A stretch of 64,000 bases of DNA. Source: Pseudomonas sp. MYb60 (lineage in GTDB: Bacteria; Pseudomonadota; Gammaproteobacteria; Pseudomonadales; Pseudomonadaceae). This document shows positions 1 through 9,659 of the stretch, piece by piece. A program made the position numbers and the translations under genes. The notes under the pieces are model-generated. The model was given only the letters and a program-made list of their open reading frames with translations, had not been told where the DNA came from and searched no databases. Within the stretch, counting starts at the first letter, position 1. Every line of letters begins with the position of its first letter. The DNA lies in NCBI RefSeq assembly GCF_002979555.1, contig NZ_PCOZ01000004.1, positions 1-64,000 on the forward strand, in the 5' to 3' direction.

Positions 1-73
1 CGTCCCCTAGGGGACTCGAACCCCTGTTACCGCCGTGAAAGGGCGGTGTCCTAGGCCACTAGACGAAGGGGAC
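1..73 (-). tRNA. tRNA-Glu (anticodon TTC), 3' CCA outside window
   Basis: On the minus strand the sequence folds as a full cloverleaf: acceptor stem GTCCCCT pairs with AGGGGAC, the anticodon loop reads CTTTCAC (anticodon TTC, glutamate), and the T arm carries GGTTCGAGTCC. It matches the familiar bacterial tRNA-Glu closely. The discriminator G is base 1 of the window, so any encoded CCA and any tRNAs or gltX-type neighbours following it lie outside. No integrase or repeated tRNA end was seen, so this copy does not look like a used attachment site. Confidence 0.97.
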
Positions 74-135
74 ACACGTACAACATTCACTACTCATCGC
101 GTTTCGCTGTGTGCTTTACGCTTTAAGTGGCGCGC

Positions 136-164
136 ATTCTATGGATGGATTGGAAGGTCGTCAA
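136..164 (-). promoter_or_regulatory. sigma-70 promoter of tRNA-Glu
   Basis: Reading the minus strand there is a -35 TTGACG (164-159), a 17-base spacer and a -10 TAGAAT (141-136). It is followed by a GC-rich discriminator (GCGCGCC), the feature known to make stable-RNA promoters sensitive to the stringent response. Predicted start is near base 129, giving a leader of about 55 bases before the mature tRNA at 73. Confidence 0.7.
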
Positions 165-432
165 CCCCCAAGGATAAATTTATTAAAATCAATGACTTCG
201 CTCGGCATATCAGGCCTTTGCGGGCATTCTGCGCGTCCGGGCCTTGGCGCCTATATTCTGGCGCCGCGCAAGGCGTTATAGTTCGAAACAGCAGATGACG
301 GCATTGTGCATCTATGCAGGGAACGTTTATCTATAAAGAAGAATCTACTTGGGCGACTGGTCGTTCTGTCCTATCCGGCCGATAACCCAATCACTACACT
401 CCACTGCACATCCCAATAAAGAGGTCACACCG
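165..432. other. non-coding stretch between tRNA promoter and first gene
   Basis: This stretch separates the leftward tRNA promoter from the rightward gene at 433. I found no convincing ORF with a ribosome-binding site and no repeat. AT-rich segments around 300-340 could hold the promoter of the downstream gene, but no hexamer pair with good spacing stands out. Confidence 0.4.
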
Positions 433-1203
433 GTGACACCACTCATGATCACCCTGCTGGTAATAGCCGGGATCGCAATACTGATCGCCATTGGCTACAT
501 GAACCACGTGGTGGAAAACAACAAGCTGGAAAAGAAGCGCACCGAGATCGAGCTTAATGATCGCGTGCGCCGTTGCGGTGAGATCACCGAGACGTTCCCC
601 GGCCAACTGATGACCCCGGCGCTTAAACTCTTGCTGACCCGCCTGGAACTCAACGTCAACCAGCGCTTGCTCAACCTGATCAAAACCAGTGCGCCGATCA
701 AGGCGCGTATCGCCGAGCTGAACGCGCTGGTAGCTCAAGGCGAGTCGATCCCGGTGAACAACCCGCCGGCACCGATCCAGACCGAGGCCAAGGCCAAGGA
801 CGTGCGCTTCCTGCTCGAAGCCCTGCACGGCCAGGTCACACGTGCGGCCCAGGACGGATTCCTGCCGGCCAACGAAGCCAAGCACTGGATCAAGGAAATC
901 CGCCACATCCTGGTGTTGCTGCACATCGAGTTCTTCAACAACCTTGGCCAGCACGCCTTGCAACAGGGCCAGCCGGGCCAGGCGCGCCTGGCGTTCGAGC
1001 GTGGCGTGCAGTACTTGCGCAAGCAGCCGGAGCCGGTGGTCTACAGTGCACAACTGCAGATGCTGGAGTCGCAACTGGCCCGCGCCAACTCTACCGTGCT
1101 GACCAACAGCAAGCCGGCCGAAGATGAAGTCAACGAACTGACTGAAGGCCTGAAAGTCGCCGATACCGACGCCGAGTGGAAAAAACGCGTTATCTACGAC
1201 TGA
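433..1203 (+). CDS. membrane-anchored coiled-coil protein of unknown function
   Basis: 256 residues from a GTG start at 433, chosen because AAAGAGG lies about 9 bases upstream; an ATG at 445 is the alternative. Residues about 5-22 form one N-terminal membrane segment (ITLLVIAGIAILIAIGY), followed by a charged helical region and a soluble domain. Near residues 195-215 the segment GQPGQARLAFERGVQYL resembles a single TPR-like helix pair. The product would be anchored in the inner membrane; on the inside-positive rule (KLEKKR after the segment) the bulk should be cytoplasmic. I do not recognise a catalytic motif. Similar proteins in Pseudomonas are usually left as hypothetical. It stands alone between the tRNA and a hydrolase gene. 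Confidence 0.75.
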   Translation: MTPLMITLLVIAGIAILIAIGYMNHVVENNKLEKKRTEIELNDRVRRCGEITETFPGQLMTPALKLLLTRLELNVNQRLLNLIKTSAPIKARIAELNALVAQGESIPVNNPPAPIQTEAKAKDVRFLLEALHGQVTRAAQDGFLPANEAKHWIKEIRHILVLLHIEFFNNLGQHALQQGQPGQARLAFERGVQYLRKQPEPVVYSAQLQMLESQLARANSTVLTNSKPAEDEVNELTEGLKVADTDAEWKKRVIYD

Positions 1204-1409
1204 GATCAGCGGGCTGATGCTGCTGATTGGATCGCCTCTGAGAGGGTGACTTGTTGTGGTGTGTGGGCTTGTCGAATCGTCGCTCCGCCCGCTCATCACA
1301 CAAGGACTGGCCCTCCTTCTCGCCCTGACATGCCATCATTTTGAGCCTATCCCCCCGCGCCCGACTCGCGTAAAACCTTGACTTCACCCCGTGAAATCAG
1401 AGGCTTCAC

Positions 1410-2222
1410 ATGCCTGTCGCCGTCATAGATGGACAACCGCTGCACTACATCGACCAAGGCACCGGCCCGGTCGTCCTGCTGGGTTCCAGCTACCTGTGGG
1501 GCTACGACATGTGGGCGCCGCAGATCGAAGCGCTGTCTCAGCAGTATCGGGTGATCGTGCCCGAACTGTGGGGCCATGGTGCCTCGGGCCCATTGCCCGA
1601 ACACACCCGATCCCTGGATGACCTGGCGCGCCAGACCCTGGCCCTGCTGGACCAACTGGACATCGAACATTTCAACCTGGTGGGGCTGTCAGTCGGTGGC
1701 ATGTGGGGCGCGCGCCTGGCGTTGCTGGCTCCGCAGCGCACGGACAGCCTGGTGCTGATGGACACTTTCCTGGGTGCCGAGCCCGAGGCCACGCGCGAGT
1801 ATTATTTTTCGTTGTTCAAGATGATCGAAGACACCGGCACCATCTCCGATCAATTGCTGGACGTCATCGCACCGATCTTCTTCCACCCCGGCATCGACCG
1901 CGACACTGCGCTGTATCAGGATTTTCGTCAGTCACTGCAGGACTTTTCCCGCGAGCGCCTGCTGCATAGCGTTGTGCCGCTGGGCCGGCTGATCTTCAGT
2001 CGTGAGGATGTGCTGTCGCAACTGCCGAATCTGGACGGCGACACCACCCTGGTGATGTGCGGTGAACAGGACAAACCACGACCGCCCGCCGAAGCCAAAG
2101 CAATGGCCGACCTCATCGGCTGCAGCCTGACCCTGATTCCGGATGCCGGGCATATCTCGGCTCGGGAAAACCCGGACTTCGTCAACGAGGCCTTGCTGAC
2201 CTTCCTCGCCAACCACGCGTGA
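1410..2222 (+). CDS. alpha/beta-fold hydrolase
   Basis: 270 residues. The alpha/beta hydrolase fold is shown by the nucleophile elbow GLSVGG (Ser94), an acid in CGEQDKP (Asp221) and the catalytic His248 in PDAGHIS, in the usual order. The oxyanion-hole region (GSSYLWG, residues 25-31) lacks the common HG pair, so the substrate pocket differs from typical esterases. The architecture resembles 3-oxoadipate enol-lactonase-like hydrolases, but no aromatic catabolic genes are adjacent, so the substrate is unknown. It is cytoplasmic (no signal peptide). It converges on the chemoreceptor gene, with a hairpin between the two stops. Confidence 0.85.
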   Translation: MPVAVIDGQPLHYIDQGTGPVVLLGSSYLWGYDMWAPQIEALSQQYRVIVPELWGHGASGPLPEHTRSLDDLARQTLALLDQLDIEHFNLVGLSVGGMWGARLALLAPQRTDSLVLMDTFLGAEPEATREYYFSLFKMIEDTGTISDQLLDVIAPIFFHPGIDRDTALYQDFRQSLQDFSRERLLHSVVPLGRLIFSREDVLSQLPNLDGDTTLVMCGEQDKPRPPAEAKAMADLIGCSLTLIPDAGHISARENPDFVNEALLTFLANHA

Positions 2223-2231
2223 GCGCCCTGC

Positions 2232-2263
2232 CCTTTGATCGTTGCAGCCGCAGCGATCAAAGG
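2232..2263. terminator. hairpin between convergent genes
   Basis: A perfect 10-bp inverted repeat, CCTTTGATCG (2232-2241) and CGATCAAAGG (2254-2263), surrounds a 12-base loop between the hydrolase stop and the chemoreceptor stop; its right arm overlaps the chemoreceptor stop codon (2257-2259). There is no T tract on either side, so it may stabilise both 3' ends rather than act as a classical intrinsic terminator. Confidence 0.5.
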
Positions 2264-4224
2264 CGGAAGTGCCCCACCATGCCTTTGAGCTGCGCCCCCA
2301 GTTGCGCTAGTTGAATACTCGACGCGGCATTGCCCTGCATGCTCAGCGCCGATTGATCGGCACTCGCGCGGATGCTGGTGACACTGCGGTTGATCTCTTC
2401 AGCCACGGAACTTTGCTCTTCGGCCGCAGCGGCAATCTGCTGGTTCATCTGTTGGATCAACGACACCGCCGTGGCGATGCTGCCAAGGGCGCTTTCGGTT
2501 TCCAGCGCATCGCTGACCGCCAGCTTCACCAACTCGCCACTCTGCTGAATCTGCTGCACCGACGATTGCGCCGCATTGCGCAAGGTGCCGACCAGCCGCT
2601 CGATTTCCTCGGTCGATTGCTGGGTGCGTTTGGCCAGCGCCCGCACTTCATCGGCCACCACCGCAAACCCGCGGCCCTGCTCACCGGCGCGGGCCGCTTC
2701 GATGGCAGCGTTGAGGGCCAGCAGGTTGGTCTGTTCTGCCACGCTTTTGATCACACTCAACACCGTGCCGATATGCTGGATCTCCGCACTCAGGCTATCG
2801 ATGCTCGCGCTGGCACGGCTGCTGGAGGTCGCCAGCAATTCAATACGCTGCAGGCTCTGGCGCACCACCTGCTGGCCACTGTCGACCTTATCGTCCGCCG
2901 TCTGCGCGGCGTGGGCGGCCTCCTCTGCATTGCGCGCCACGTCGTGCACGGTGGCAGTCATCTGGTTCATCGCCGTAGCGACCTGGTCGGTTTCCTCCTT
3001 CTGGCTGCTGACCTCCACGTTGGTCTGCTCGGTCACGCTGGACAACGCGTGCGCCGAACTGGCCAATTGTTCGATGCCGGCTTGCAGACCGCTGACCATA
3101 TGGCTCAGGCCATTGCCCATCTGGTGCATGGCCTGCATCAACTGGCCGATCTCGTCACTGCGAGTGACGTCCATTCGCCCGCTCAGATCCCCGGCGGCAA
3201 TCTGCTGCGCCACGCCGATCACATGCCGCAGCGGTACGACGATCAAGCGTGTAATCACCCATGCCGCGATCAACCCCACCAGCAAGGCCAATGCCGAGGA
3301 ACCGATGATCAACCAGGCATTTTCCTTCAACTGCGCCTGCATTGACTGGTCTTCAGCGGCGTAGGCCTGGTCGACCCGGCTGACGACCTCCCCAGCGCGA
3401 TCGTGCAATTGTCGGTAGACCTGCTTTTCCTGGGCCAGCAGGCCGGTGTACTCGCCCAGCTTCTCGCTGAAGGCCGCAATATGCCCGGACACCTCGCCGA
3501 GCACCGTCTGGTAGCCGGGGTCCTTGACTGACGTTTTCAACTGTTCGACTTGCGCCAGCGCCTGATCGGCCTGTTCGATCTTGCCTTGCTCCGCGGCGTC
3601 CGCATCCGCCTTGCGACTTTGATCCAGACGCAAACGGGCTTCGTTCATGGCCTCCAGCATCAACCGCGAGACCTGGCTGACCTGCCCCGCCTGCGCGATG
3701 AATTCGGCGCCCTCCTTGCCCTGGCTTTCCTTGAGCCCATAGGCGCCATCGTCCGCCAGGCCAGCCTGCAAAACGTCGAGATTGTTCGCCACGCTGGACA
3801 CCGACCAACTGGCCATCTCTAACGCCAGGTCCTTGGTCTGGGTCAGCTCGACGAACTCATCAAATGCCTTGCGGTAGGCCGCCAACGCGAGTTCGACGTC
3901 GTTCATCACCGGTACATTGGCAGCGGATTCAGCCTTGAGGCTGGCGGCCACGGCGGCCAGCGCATCGACACGTTCATGCAAGGCCTCGACGGCCTTGGGG
4001 TCGGCGTGCAGCGCATAGTCCTGCTCGATCAGGCGCACCCTGAGCAGGCCACTGTTGAGGGAGGACATGCCCTTGAGGCCTTCAAAGCGCTGGCCGATGG
4101 TGTTCAGGGACCACACGCCAATGGCTGCGACCACGGCCGTGAGCATCAGCACAAGGGTGAAGCCCACGGCCAGTTTTTTTGCCATCCCGAGGTTGGCGAA
4201 ACGTCGTTGCACGGCCGAAATCAT
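2257..4224 (-). CDS. methyl-accepting chemotaxis protein, HBM-like sensor
   Basis: 655 residues from the ATG at 4224, which has AAGAGGG about 9 bases upstream; a longer reading would need a TTG at 4245. Domain order: short cytoplasmic tail, membrane segment at about 15-37, a long all-helical periplasmic domain of roughly 240-260 residues, second membrane segment (about 305-325), HAMP, and the signalling domain with the invariant hairpin tip [19 protein letters not shown]. The length and helical nature of the sensor fit the helical bimodular (HBM) type known from the P. putida organic-acid receptor McpS, so a small carboxylate ligand is a reasonable guess. No PAS or Cache features were seen. 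No chemotaxis operon is adjacent, as is common for Pseudomonas receptors. Confidence 0.88.
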   Translation of the reverse strand: MISAVQRRFANLGMAKKLAVGFTLVLMLTAVVAAIGVWSLNTIGQRFEGLKGMSSLNSGLLRVRLIEQDYALHADPKAVEALHERVDALAAVAASLKAESAANVPVMNDVELALAAYRKAFDEFVELTQTKDLALEMASWSVSSVANNLDVLQAGLADDGAYGLKESQGKEGAEFIAQAGQVSQVSRLMLEAMNEARLRLDQSRKADADAAEQGKIEQADQALAQVEQLKTSVKDPGYQTVLGEVSGHIAAFSEKLGEYTGLLAQEKQVYRQLHDRAGEVVSRVDQAYAAEDQSMQAQLKENAWLIIGSSALALLVGLIAAWVITRLIVVPLRHVIGVAQQIAAGDLSGRMDVTRSDEIGQLMQAMHQMGNGLSHMVSGLQAGIEQLASSAHALSSVTEQTNVEVSSQKEETDQVATAMNQMTATVHDVARNAEEAAHAAQTADDKVDSGQQVVRQSLQRIELLATSSSRASASIDSLSAEIQHIGTVLSVIKSVAEQTNLLALNAAIEAARAGEQGRGFAVVADEVRALAKRTQQSTEEIERLVGTLRNAAQSSVQQIQQSGELVKLAVSDALETESALGSIATAVSLIQQMNQQIAAAAEEQSSVAEEINRSVTSIRASADQSALSMQGNAASSIQLAQLGAQLKGMVGHFRL

Positions 4225-4339
4225 TGCACTTGAACCCTCTTGCAATGGCAGATGCCATCAAGCCCGTTTTACGTGCAGGAAGATTCGCAACCCCAAGGCC
4301 TTGAACACAAGGCGTTGGCGCCGGAATAATGGCAAAAAG

Positions 4340-5752
4340 CTACATGCTCGTCGTTTTCAGAATGGTCGAGGTCGATCTGGCGGGCCCCATGGCACGGAAC
4401 AACGCGAGCGCCCGCGGGTCGGTGGCGCAGGCCACATTGATGCGCAGCCAGTCACTGGGGTCGCCGCCGGGGTTGAACAACGCACCTGGCGACAACAACA
4501 CCCCCAACTGCCGGGCGCACGCCTGCAATTTCGCAGCACTGCCCTCACCCGGCCGCGCCCACAGGAACATGCCTCCGGCGGGCACGGAGAACACCTCCCA
4601 TTCTTCGTCCTCCAGCACCTGCAAGGTGGCCTTCATGTGCGTGCCTAATCGCTTGCGCAGGCGCTGTACCCACTTGCGATAGGTACCATTGGCCAGCAAC
4701 ATCGCCACTACCGCCTCGGCAAACCGCGACGTACCGAAGCCCGTCAGCGTCTTGAGCTGAGCCAACTGTGCCACCACGCCCGCGTTCGCACACAGATACC
4801 CCACCCGCAAGGCACTGCTCAGGGTCTTGGAAAAACTCGCGACGTAGATCACACGCTCGTCATGGGCCAAGGCCGCAAGCCGCGTGCAACTGGCGTGGTG
4901 CAGGTCACCGTAGACATCCTCCTCGATGATCAGGAAGTTCTCACGATGGGCCAACGCCAGTAACTGCTCGGCCACCTCGCGGCACAGGCTGGTGCCGGTG
5001 GGGTTGTGATACAGGCTGTGGATGAACAGGCACTTGGGCCGATGCTCGCGCAGCAGCGCTTGCAATGCGCGAATGTCCGGGCCGCCCTGGACGCGTGGCA
5101 CTTCCAGCAGGGTGACACCGTGAAACGCCAGTTGCCTGTAAAGGTTGCCGTACCCGGGAGTTTCCACCACCACGCTGTCGCCTGCCCTGAGCAGGCTGCG
5201 AATCAACAGGTCCTGGGCATGGCTGGCGCCGGCGGTGGTGAGGATGCGGTCGACGCTGGTGTGGATGTGGTGTTGCGCCAGGCGCTTGAGCAATTGCTCC
5301 CGCAAAGCCGGCAACCCCAACTCAGTGCTGTAGTTGAACAGGCCGGCCGTGTCGGTGCGGGTGACTTCACGGATCGCGTAGCTGATGTCATCGCTTTCAC
5401 GCCAGGCATCCGGCAGCCAGCCGCAACCCAGCTTCAACTCACCCAGCGGACCGTCGACAAACGTCCCCCAATGCCGCTCCGCACCCTCATACCAGTGACC
5501 CTCTTCGCACGCCACCGGTTGGGCCACCACAAACCCCGAACCCGGTTTCGACGCCAGCAAGCCTTGGGCAACCATGCGCTCGAATGCCTCGATGACACTG
5601 GACTGGCTGAGCAGGTTATCGAGCGCCACCTGGCGGATGGACGGCAGTCGCGTGCCGGGGCCGGCACCGCTTTGGCCAATCCACTGCGCCACGGCGCTGA
5701 CAATTTGTTGCACCACCGGTACAAGGGCTTGTCGATCAATGCCTAAATCCAT
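4340..5752 (-). CDS. MocR-family PLP-dependent transcriptional regulator
   Basis: 470 residues. The N-terminal 75 residues are a GntR-type winged helix (LPSIRQVALDNLLSQSSVIEAFERMVAQGLL) and the rest is a fold-type I aminotransferase domain with HNPTG (249-253), the EEDVYGD strand and the PLP lysine in SFSK (Lys309). This fusion defines the MocR family, which senses amino acids, amines or PLP and usually regulates a nearby gene. It follows the SDR gene at 5957-6718 in the same direction after a 204-base gap. No GABA, taurine or PLP synthesis gene is next to it, so its target cannot be named. All key PLP residues look intact. Confidence 0.9.
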   Translation of the reverse strand: MDLGIDRQALVPVVQQIVSAVAQWIGQSGAGPGTRLPSIRQVALDNLLSQSSVIEAFERMVAQGLLASKPGSGFVVAQPVACEEGHWYEGAERHWGTFVDGPLGELKLGCGWLPDAWRESDDISYAIREVTRTDTAGLFNYSTELGLPALREQLLKRLAQHHIHTSVDRILTTAGASHAQDLLIRSLLRAGDSVVVETPGYGNLYRQLAFHGVTLLEVPRVQGGPDIRALQALLREHRPKCLFIHSLYHNPTGTSLCREVAEQLLALAHRENFLIIEEDVYGDLHHASCTRLAALAHDERVIYVASFSKTLSSALRVGYLCANAGVVAQLAQLKTLTGFGTSRFAEAVVAMLLANGTYRKWVQRLRKRLGTHMKATLQVLEDEEWEVFSVPAGGMFLWARPGEGSAAKLQACARQLGVLLSPGALFNPGGDPSDWLRINVACATDPRALALFRAMGPARSTSTILKTTSM

Positions 5753-5956
5753 GAGCCACTCACTTCAACTGTCTGTTAATCCACCCAAAACAGTTAAGCA
5801 CAGAAGCCCCTCAAAACAGCCTGCAAATACCTATTAAAGTATTGATTTTATTGGGTTATTTACCTTGTGATACACATTTTGAACAGGCACTTCGCCAGCT
5901 GTAGAAACGCCCCACAGCCCCTCCAAACCTTTTCGAACGAAGGGTTGCGCAAGGTC

Positions 5957-6718
5957 CTAGATCGCCGTCGCGCCACCATCCACGGCCAGGGCCTGGCCCG
6001 TGGTGAAGGCGGCACCGTCACTGCACAGGTACAGCACGGCGCTGGCGATCTCCTCGACCTTGCCGATGCGTCCCACCGGGTGCATGGCAGCGGCGTATTC
6101 GGCCTTGCGTGGGTCGGCCTCATAGGCACGTCGGAACATGTCGGTATCGATCACGGCCGGGCACACCGCATTGACGCGGATTTTCTTCTTCGCGTATTCG
6201 ATGGCCGCCGACTTGGTCAGGCCGATCACCGCGTGTTTGGACGCCGCGTATATGCTCATCTTCGGCGCCGCCCCCAGCCCGGCTACCGACGCGGTGTTGA
6301 CGATCGCCCCGCCCCCCTGGGCCAGCAACAGCGGCAACTGATGCTTCATGCACAGCCACACGCCCTTGACGTTGACACCCATGATGGCGTCGAACTCATC
6401 CAGGCTGCCGTCAGCGAGCTTGCCCTTTTCGATCTCGATCCCGGCGTTATTGAAGGCGTAGTCCAGGCGGCCATAGGCGCCGAGGGTCTGGGCCATCAAC
6501 TGCTGCACATCGGCTTCCAGCGTGACGTTGCAGCGCACGAACAACGCTTCGCCACCGCCCTGGTGGATCAACGCCACGGTGCCCTCGCCGCCCGCCACAT
6601 CCAGGTCGGCGACCACGACTTTCAAGCCTTCGGCGGCGAATGCCAGCGCGGTGGCGCGGCCAATACCGGCGGCGCCGCCGGTGACCAGGGCGACCTGGCC
6701 GGAAAACGTCATGCTCAT
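5957..6718 (-). CDS. SDR family oxidoreductase
   Basis: 253 residues, a classical short-chain dehydrogenase/reductase. The cofactor motif TGGAAGIG is at 13-20, NNAG at about 90-93, Asn115, Ser144, and the catalytic YxxxK at Tyr157/Lys161. VVADLD, ending strand 2 with an Asp (near 38), suggests NAD(H) preference. The ATG at 6718 has AGGA 8 bases upstream; a second in-frame ATG lies two codons in. The gene is divergent from the MDR oxidoreductase at 6891 with a 172-base shared promoter region, which may mean shared regulation. Substrate unknown; sequence style resembles glucose/ribitol or 2,5-dichloro-diol type SDRs. Confidence 0.9.
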   Translation of the reverse strand: MSMTFSGQVALVTGGAAGIGRATALAFAAEGLKVVVADLDVAGGEGTVALIHQGGGEALFVRCNVTLEADVQQLMAQTLGAYGRLDYAFNNAGIEIEKGKLADGSLDEFDAIMGVNVKGVWLCMKHQLPLLLAQGGGAIVNTASVAGLGAAPKMSIYAASKHAVIGLTKSAAIEYAKKKIRVNAVCPAVIDTDMFRRAYEADPRKAEYAAAMHPVGRIGKVEEIASAVLYLCSDGAAFTTGQALAVDGGATAI

Positions 6719-6890
6719 GGAGGATGTCCTGTAGGAAAAGTTGCCGTGGGTCGAGTCTAGCCAACCCCTCGACCGTCACGTCAGCACTATCAGTTGCGCC
6801 TATCAAGCTGCATTCGCCCCCACGGCGGGTCTTGCTTCGCAAGCGCCGAAGGGCTATCACTTCAGGCTCATTTCCAGAAGAGTGGCTGCC

Positions 6891-7898
6891 ATGACCGCCC
6901 AGACCAACCGCCAATTCCTGCTCGCCAAACGCCCGGTCGGCGCGGCCACGCGGGACACCTTTACCTATCAGGAGGTGCCGGTGGGCACCCCGCAGGACGG
7001 CCAGGTGCTGGTGCGCAATGAATACCTGTCCCTCGACCCGGCCATGCGCGGCTGGATGAACGAAGGCAAGTCCTACATTCCACCGGTGGGCATCGGCGAA
7101 GTCATGCGCGCACTGGGTGTAGGCAAAGTGATTGCGTCGAACAACCCGAAGTTCGCGGTCGGCGACTACGTCAATGGCGCCTTGGGCGTGCAGGATTACT
7201 TCCTGGGCGAGCCGCGCGGCTTCTATAAGGTCGATCCGGCCTTGGCGCCGTTGCCACGTTACCTGTCAGCCCTGGGCATGACCGGCATGACGGCCTACTT
7301 CGCCCTGCTGGACACCGGGGCGCCAAAGGCCGGCGAAACCGTGGTGATCTCAGGTGCCGCAGGCGCAGTGGGCAGTATTGCCGGGCAGATTGCCAAGCTC
7401 AAAGGCTGTCGCGTGGTGGGCATTGCCGGCGGCGCCGACAAGTGCAAGTTCCTGGTGGATGAACTGGGCTTTGATGCGGCCATCGACTACAAAAGCGAAG
7501 ACGTGCCCGCCGCCCTCAAGCGCGAATGCCCCAAGGGCGTGGACGTGTATTTCGATAACGTCGGCGGCGAGATTCTCGACGCCGTGCTCAGCCGCCTGGC
7601 GCTGAAGGCGCGCGTGGTGATTTGCGGCGCCATCAGCCAGTACAACAACAAGGAAGCCGTGAAAGGCCCGGCCAACTACCTGTCGCTGCTGGTCAATCGT
7701 GCACGCATGGAAGGTTTCGTGGTGATGGACCACGCGGCGAACTTTGCCGCCGCTGGCCAGGAAATGGCCGGCTGGATGGCCCAGGGCAAGCTCAAGAGCA
7801 AAGAGGATATCGTAGAGGGGCTGGAGACGTTCCCGGAGACGCTGATGAAGCTGTTCAACGGCGAGAACTTTGGCAAGCTGGTGCTCAAAGTCAGCTGA
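6891..7898 (+). CDS. NADP-dependent MDR-family oxidoreductase (prostaglandin reductase / CurA-like)
   Basis: 335 residues from the ATG at 6891 (the reading frame is open upstream but without a better start). It is a zinc-free medium-chain reductase: N-terminal SLDPAMRGWM, a central Rossmann fold with SGAAGAVGSIAGQIAKL and GGADKC, and YFDNVGGEILD. These are typical of the leukotriene B4 dehydrogenase / CurA (YncB) group that reduces the C=C bond of enones and enals using NADPH. The likely role is detoxification of reactive alpha,beta-unsaturated carbonyls in the cytoplasm. It is divergent from the SDR gene and converges on pyrF. Confidence 0.9.
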   Translation: MTAQTNRQFLLAKRPVGAATRDTFTYQEVPVGTPQDGQVLVRNEYLSLDPAMRGWMNEGKSYIPPVGIGEVMRALGVGKVIASNNPKFAVGDYVNGALGVQDYFLGEPRGFYKVDPALAPLPRYLSALGMTGMTAYFALLDTGAPKAGETVVISGAAGAVGSIAGQIAKLKGCRVVGIAGGADKCKFLVDELGFDAAIDYKSEDVPAALKRECPKGVDVYFDNVGGEILDAVLSRLALKARVVICGAISQYNNKEAVKGPANYLSLLVNRARMEGFVVMDHAANFAAAGQEMAGWMAQGKLKSKEDIVEGLETFPETLMKLFNGENFGKLVLKVS

Positions 7899-7904
7899 AT
7901 ATGA

Positions 7905-7921
7905 GAGGGGGCAGCCCCCTC
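7905..7921. repeat. GC-rich hairpin, possible REP remnant
   Basis: GAGGGGG and CCCCCTC form a 7-bp stem around CAG just after the MDR stop and before the pyrF stop. The sequence resembles half of the TGTGGGAGGGGGC repeat found elsewhere in the window. There is no T tract, so terminator activity is uncertain. Confidence 0.4.
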
Positions 7922-7951
7922 CCTCCGTTGGACCTAGGTTCGCTCTGGCTA

Positions 7952-8650
7952 TCAGGCGATTTCGGCCACTACCTCCGCCAACGCCTTCGCCGGGTCGGCG
8001 GCCTGGCTGATAGGACGGCCGATCACCAGGTAATCGGACCCGGCGTCCAGTGCCTGGCGCGGGGTCAGGATGCGGCGCTGGTCGTCCTGGGCGCTGCCCG
8101 CCGGGCGGATCCCCGGGGTTACCAGTTGCAGCGACGGGTGGGCCGTCTTCAGCGCCTGGGCTTCCAGCGCCGAGCACACCAGGCCATCGAGGCCGGCTTT
8201 TTGCGCCAGGGCCGCGAGGCGCAGCACTTGCTCCTGAGGCTCGATGTCCAGGCCGATACCGGCCAGGTCTTCACGCTCCATGCTGGTCAGCACGGTCACG
8301 CCGATCAACAAAGGTTTCGGGCCACTGCGCTGTTCCAGCACTTCACGGCACGCGGTCATCATGCGCAAGCCGCCGGAGCAGTGCACATTGACCATCCACA
8401 CGCCCATTTCAGCCGCAGCCTTGACGGCCATCGCGGTGGTGTTGGGGATGTCGTGGAATTTCAGGTCGAGGAATACTTCGAAGCCTTTGTCACGCAGGGT
8501 GCCGACGATCTCAGCGGCGCAGCTGGTGAACAGTTCCTTGCCGACCTTGACCCGGCAAAGCTTGGGGTCCAACTGGTCAGCCAGCTTCAGTGCGGCGTCA
8601 CGGGTGGGGTAATCCAGGGCGACGATGATAGGAGTCTGGCAGACGGACAT
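7952..8650 (-). CDS. pyrF: orotidine 5'-phosphate decarboxylase
   Basis: 232 residues, the normal length. PyrF converts OMP to UMP, the last step of de novo pyrimidine synthesis. The catalytic loop [10 protein letters not shown] is at 62-71, giving the Asp62-Lys64-Asp67 charge network; ALDYP near the N terminus and GIRP towards the C terminus are phosphate and pyrimidine contacts. It is a stand-alone cytoplasmic enzyme (TIM barrel dimer) with a divergently placed two-component system upstream. Confidence 0.97.
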   Translation of the reverse strand: MSVCQTPIIVALDYPTRDAALKLADQLDPKLCRVKVGKELFTSCAAEIVGTLRDKGFEVFLDLKFHDIPNTTAMAVKAAAEMGVWMVNVHCSGGLRMMTACREVLEQRSGPKPLLIGVTVLTSMEREDLAGIGLDIEPQEQVLRLAALAQKAGLDGLVCSALEAQALKTAHPSLQLVTPGIRPAGSAQDDQRRILTPRQALDAGSDYLVIGRPISQAADPAKALAEVVAEIA

Positions 8651-8909
8651 TGGAATGGGCTCTCAGGCAAGTCGAAATCGGCGCGGATTGTAGCGCAAGC
8701 AGCGCCGTTGCGGGATCCGATGATCGGTAAATACTGACCAACCGCCCTTCTCCCGGCATTTCCGGCCATTATTTCAAAGCTGATACATTCACGACATGCC
8801 CCCAACACGCCCCACGACTAGGCTCGCCCGCACGACCCATCGACCAGCACTTCCAGCCATGGGGCTGGGCGCCTATGCTGACCGCAACAACCAGGCAGAT
8901 AATCGCACT

Positions 8910-9659
8910 ATGCATATGAACGACGAGCAAAAAGGCGCGGTGATCGCCGATGAAAAGCGCTGGAACACCCGCGCGCTGATCGTTGATGACGATGTACCGA
9001 TTCGCGAATTGCTGATCGACTACCTGGCCCGTTTCAATATCCTTGCCACCGGCGTCACCGACGGCACGGCCATGCGCCAGGCCATGCAGGCCGACACTTT
9101 CGACGTGGTGGTGCTCGACCTGATGCTGCCGGGCGAAGACGGCCTGACGCTATGCCGCTGGCTGCGTTCGGAGTCGGACATTCCGATCCTGATGCTGACT
9201 GCCCGTTGCGAGCCCACCGACCGCATCATCGGCCTGGAGCTGGGCGCCGACGACTACATGTCCAAGCCCTTCGAGCCGCGCGAACTGGTGGCGCGCATCC
9301 AGACCATCCTGCGGCGCGTGCGGGATGACCGTAGCGAACAACGGGCGAATATCCGCTTCGACACTTGGCGCCTCAACAGCGTGCTGCGCCAGTTGGTGGC
9401 CGACGATGGCCTGGTGGTGCCGCTGTCCAACGCCGAATTCCGCCTGTTGTGGGTATTCATCGAGCGTCCGCGGCGGGTATTGAGCCGTGAACAACTGCTG
9501 GATGCTGCGCGCGGCCGGTCCATCGAAGCCTTTGATCGCAGCATCGACCTGCTGGTGTCGCGCCTGCGCCAGAAACTGGGGGACGATCCCAAGGCCCCGC
9601 AGTTGATCAAGACCGTGCGTGGCGAAGGCTACCTGTTCGACGCCCGAGACATCGGCTGA
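8910..9659 (+). CDS. OmpR/PhoB-family response regulator
   Basis: 249 residues from ATG 8910. ATG 8916 is two codons later and an upstream in-frame ATG at 8796 also exists; none has a strong ribosome-binding site. The receiver domain has VDDD (26-28), the phospho-acceptor Asp70 in VLDLMLPGEDG, MLTA and the KPFEPREL lysine. A winged-helix output domain follows with RRVLSREQLLDAARG and a C-terminal recognition helix before GEGYLFD. The next gene is its kinase; the stop and start share a base (TGATG). By family it binds DNA as a dimer when phosphorylated. The target and signal are unknown. Confidence 0.9.
   Translation: MHMNDEQKGAVIADEKRWNTRALIVDDDVPIRELLIDYLARFNILATGVTDGTAMRQAMQADTFDVVVLDLMLPGEDGLTLCRWLRSESDIPILMLTARCEPTDRIIGLELGADDYMSKPFEPRELVARIQTILRRVRDDRSEQRANIRFDTWRLNSVLRQLVADDGLVVPLSNAEFRLLWVFIERPRRVLSREQLLDAARGRSIEAFDRSIDLLVSRLRQKLGDDPKAPQLIKTVRGEGYLFDARDIG

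Noticed and set aside
1..73. tRNA-Glu as an integration site for an island
   Set aside because: No integrase, no repeated tRNA 3' end and no change in gene style in the neighbouring DNA.
394..1299. 301-codon minus-strand frame opposite the first gene
   Set aside because: The plus-strand reading has a membrane segment, a suitable start and a ribosome-binding site; the minus-strand reading looks like a shadow.
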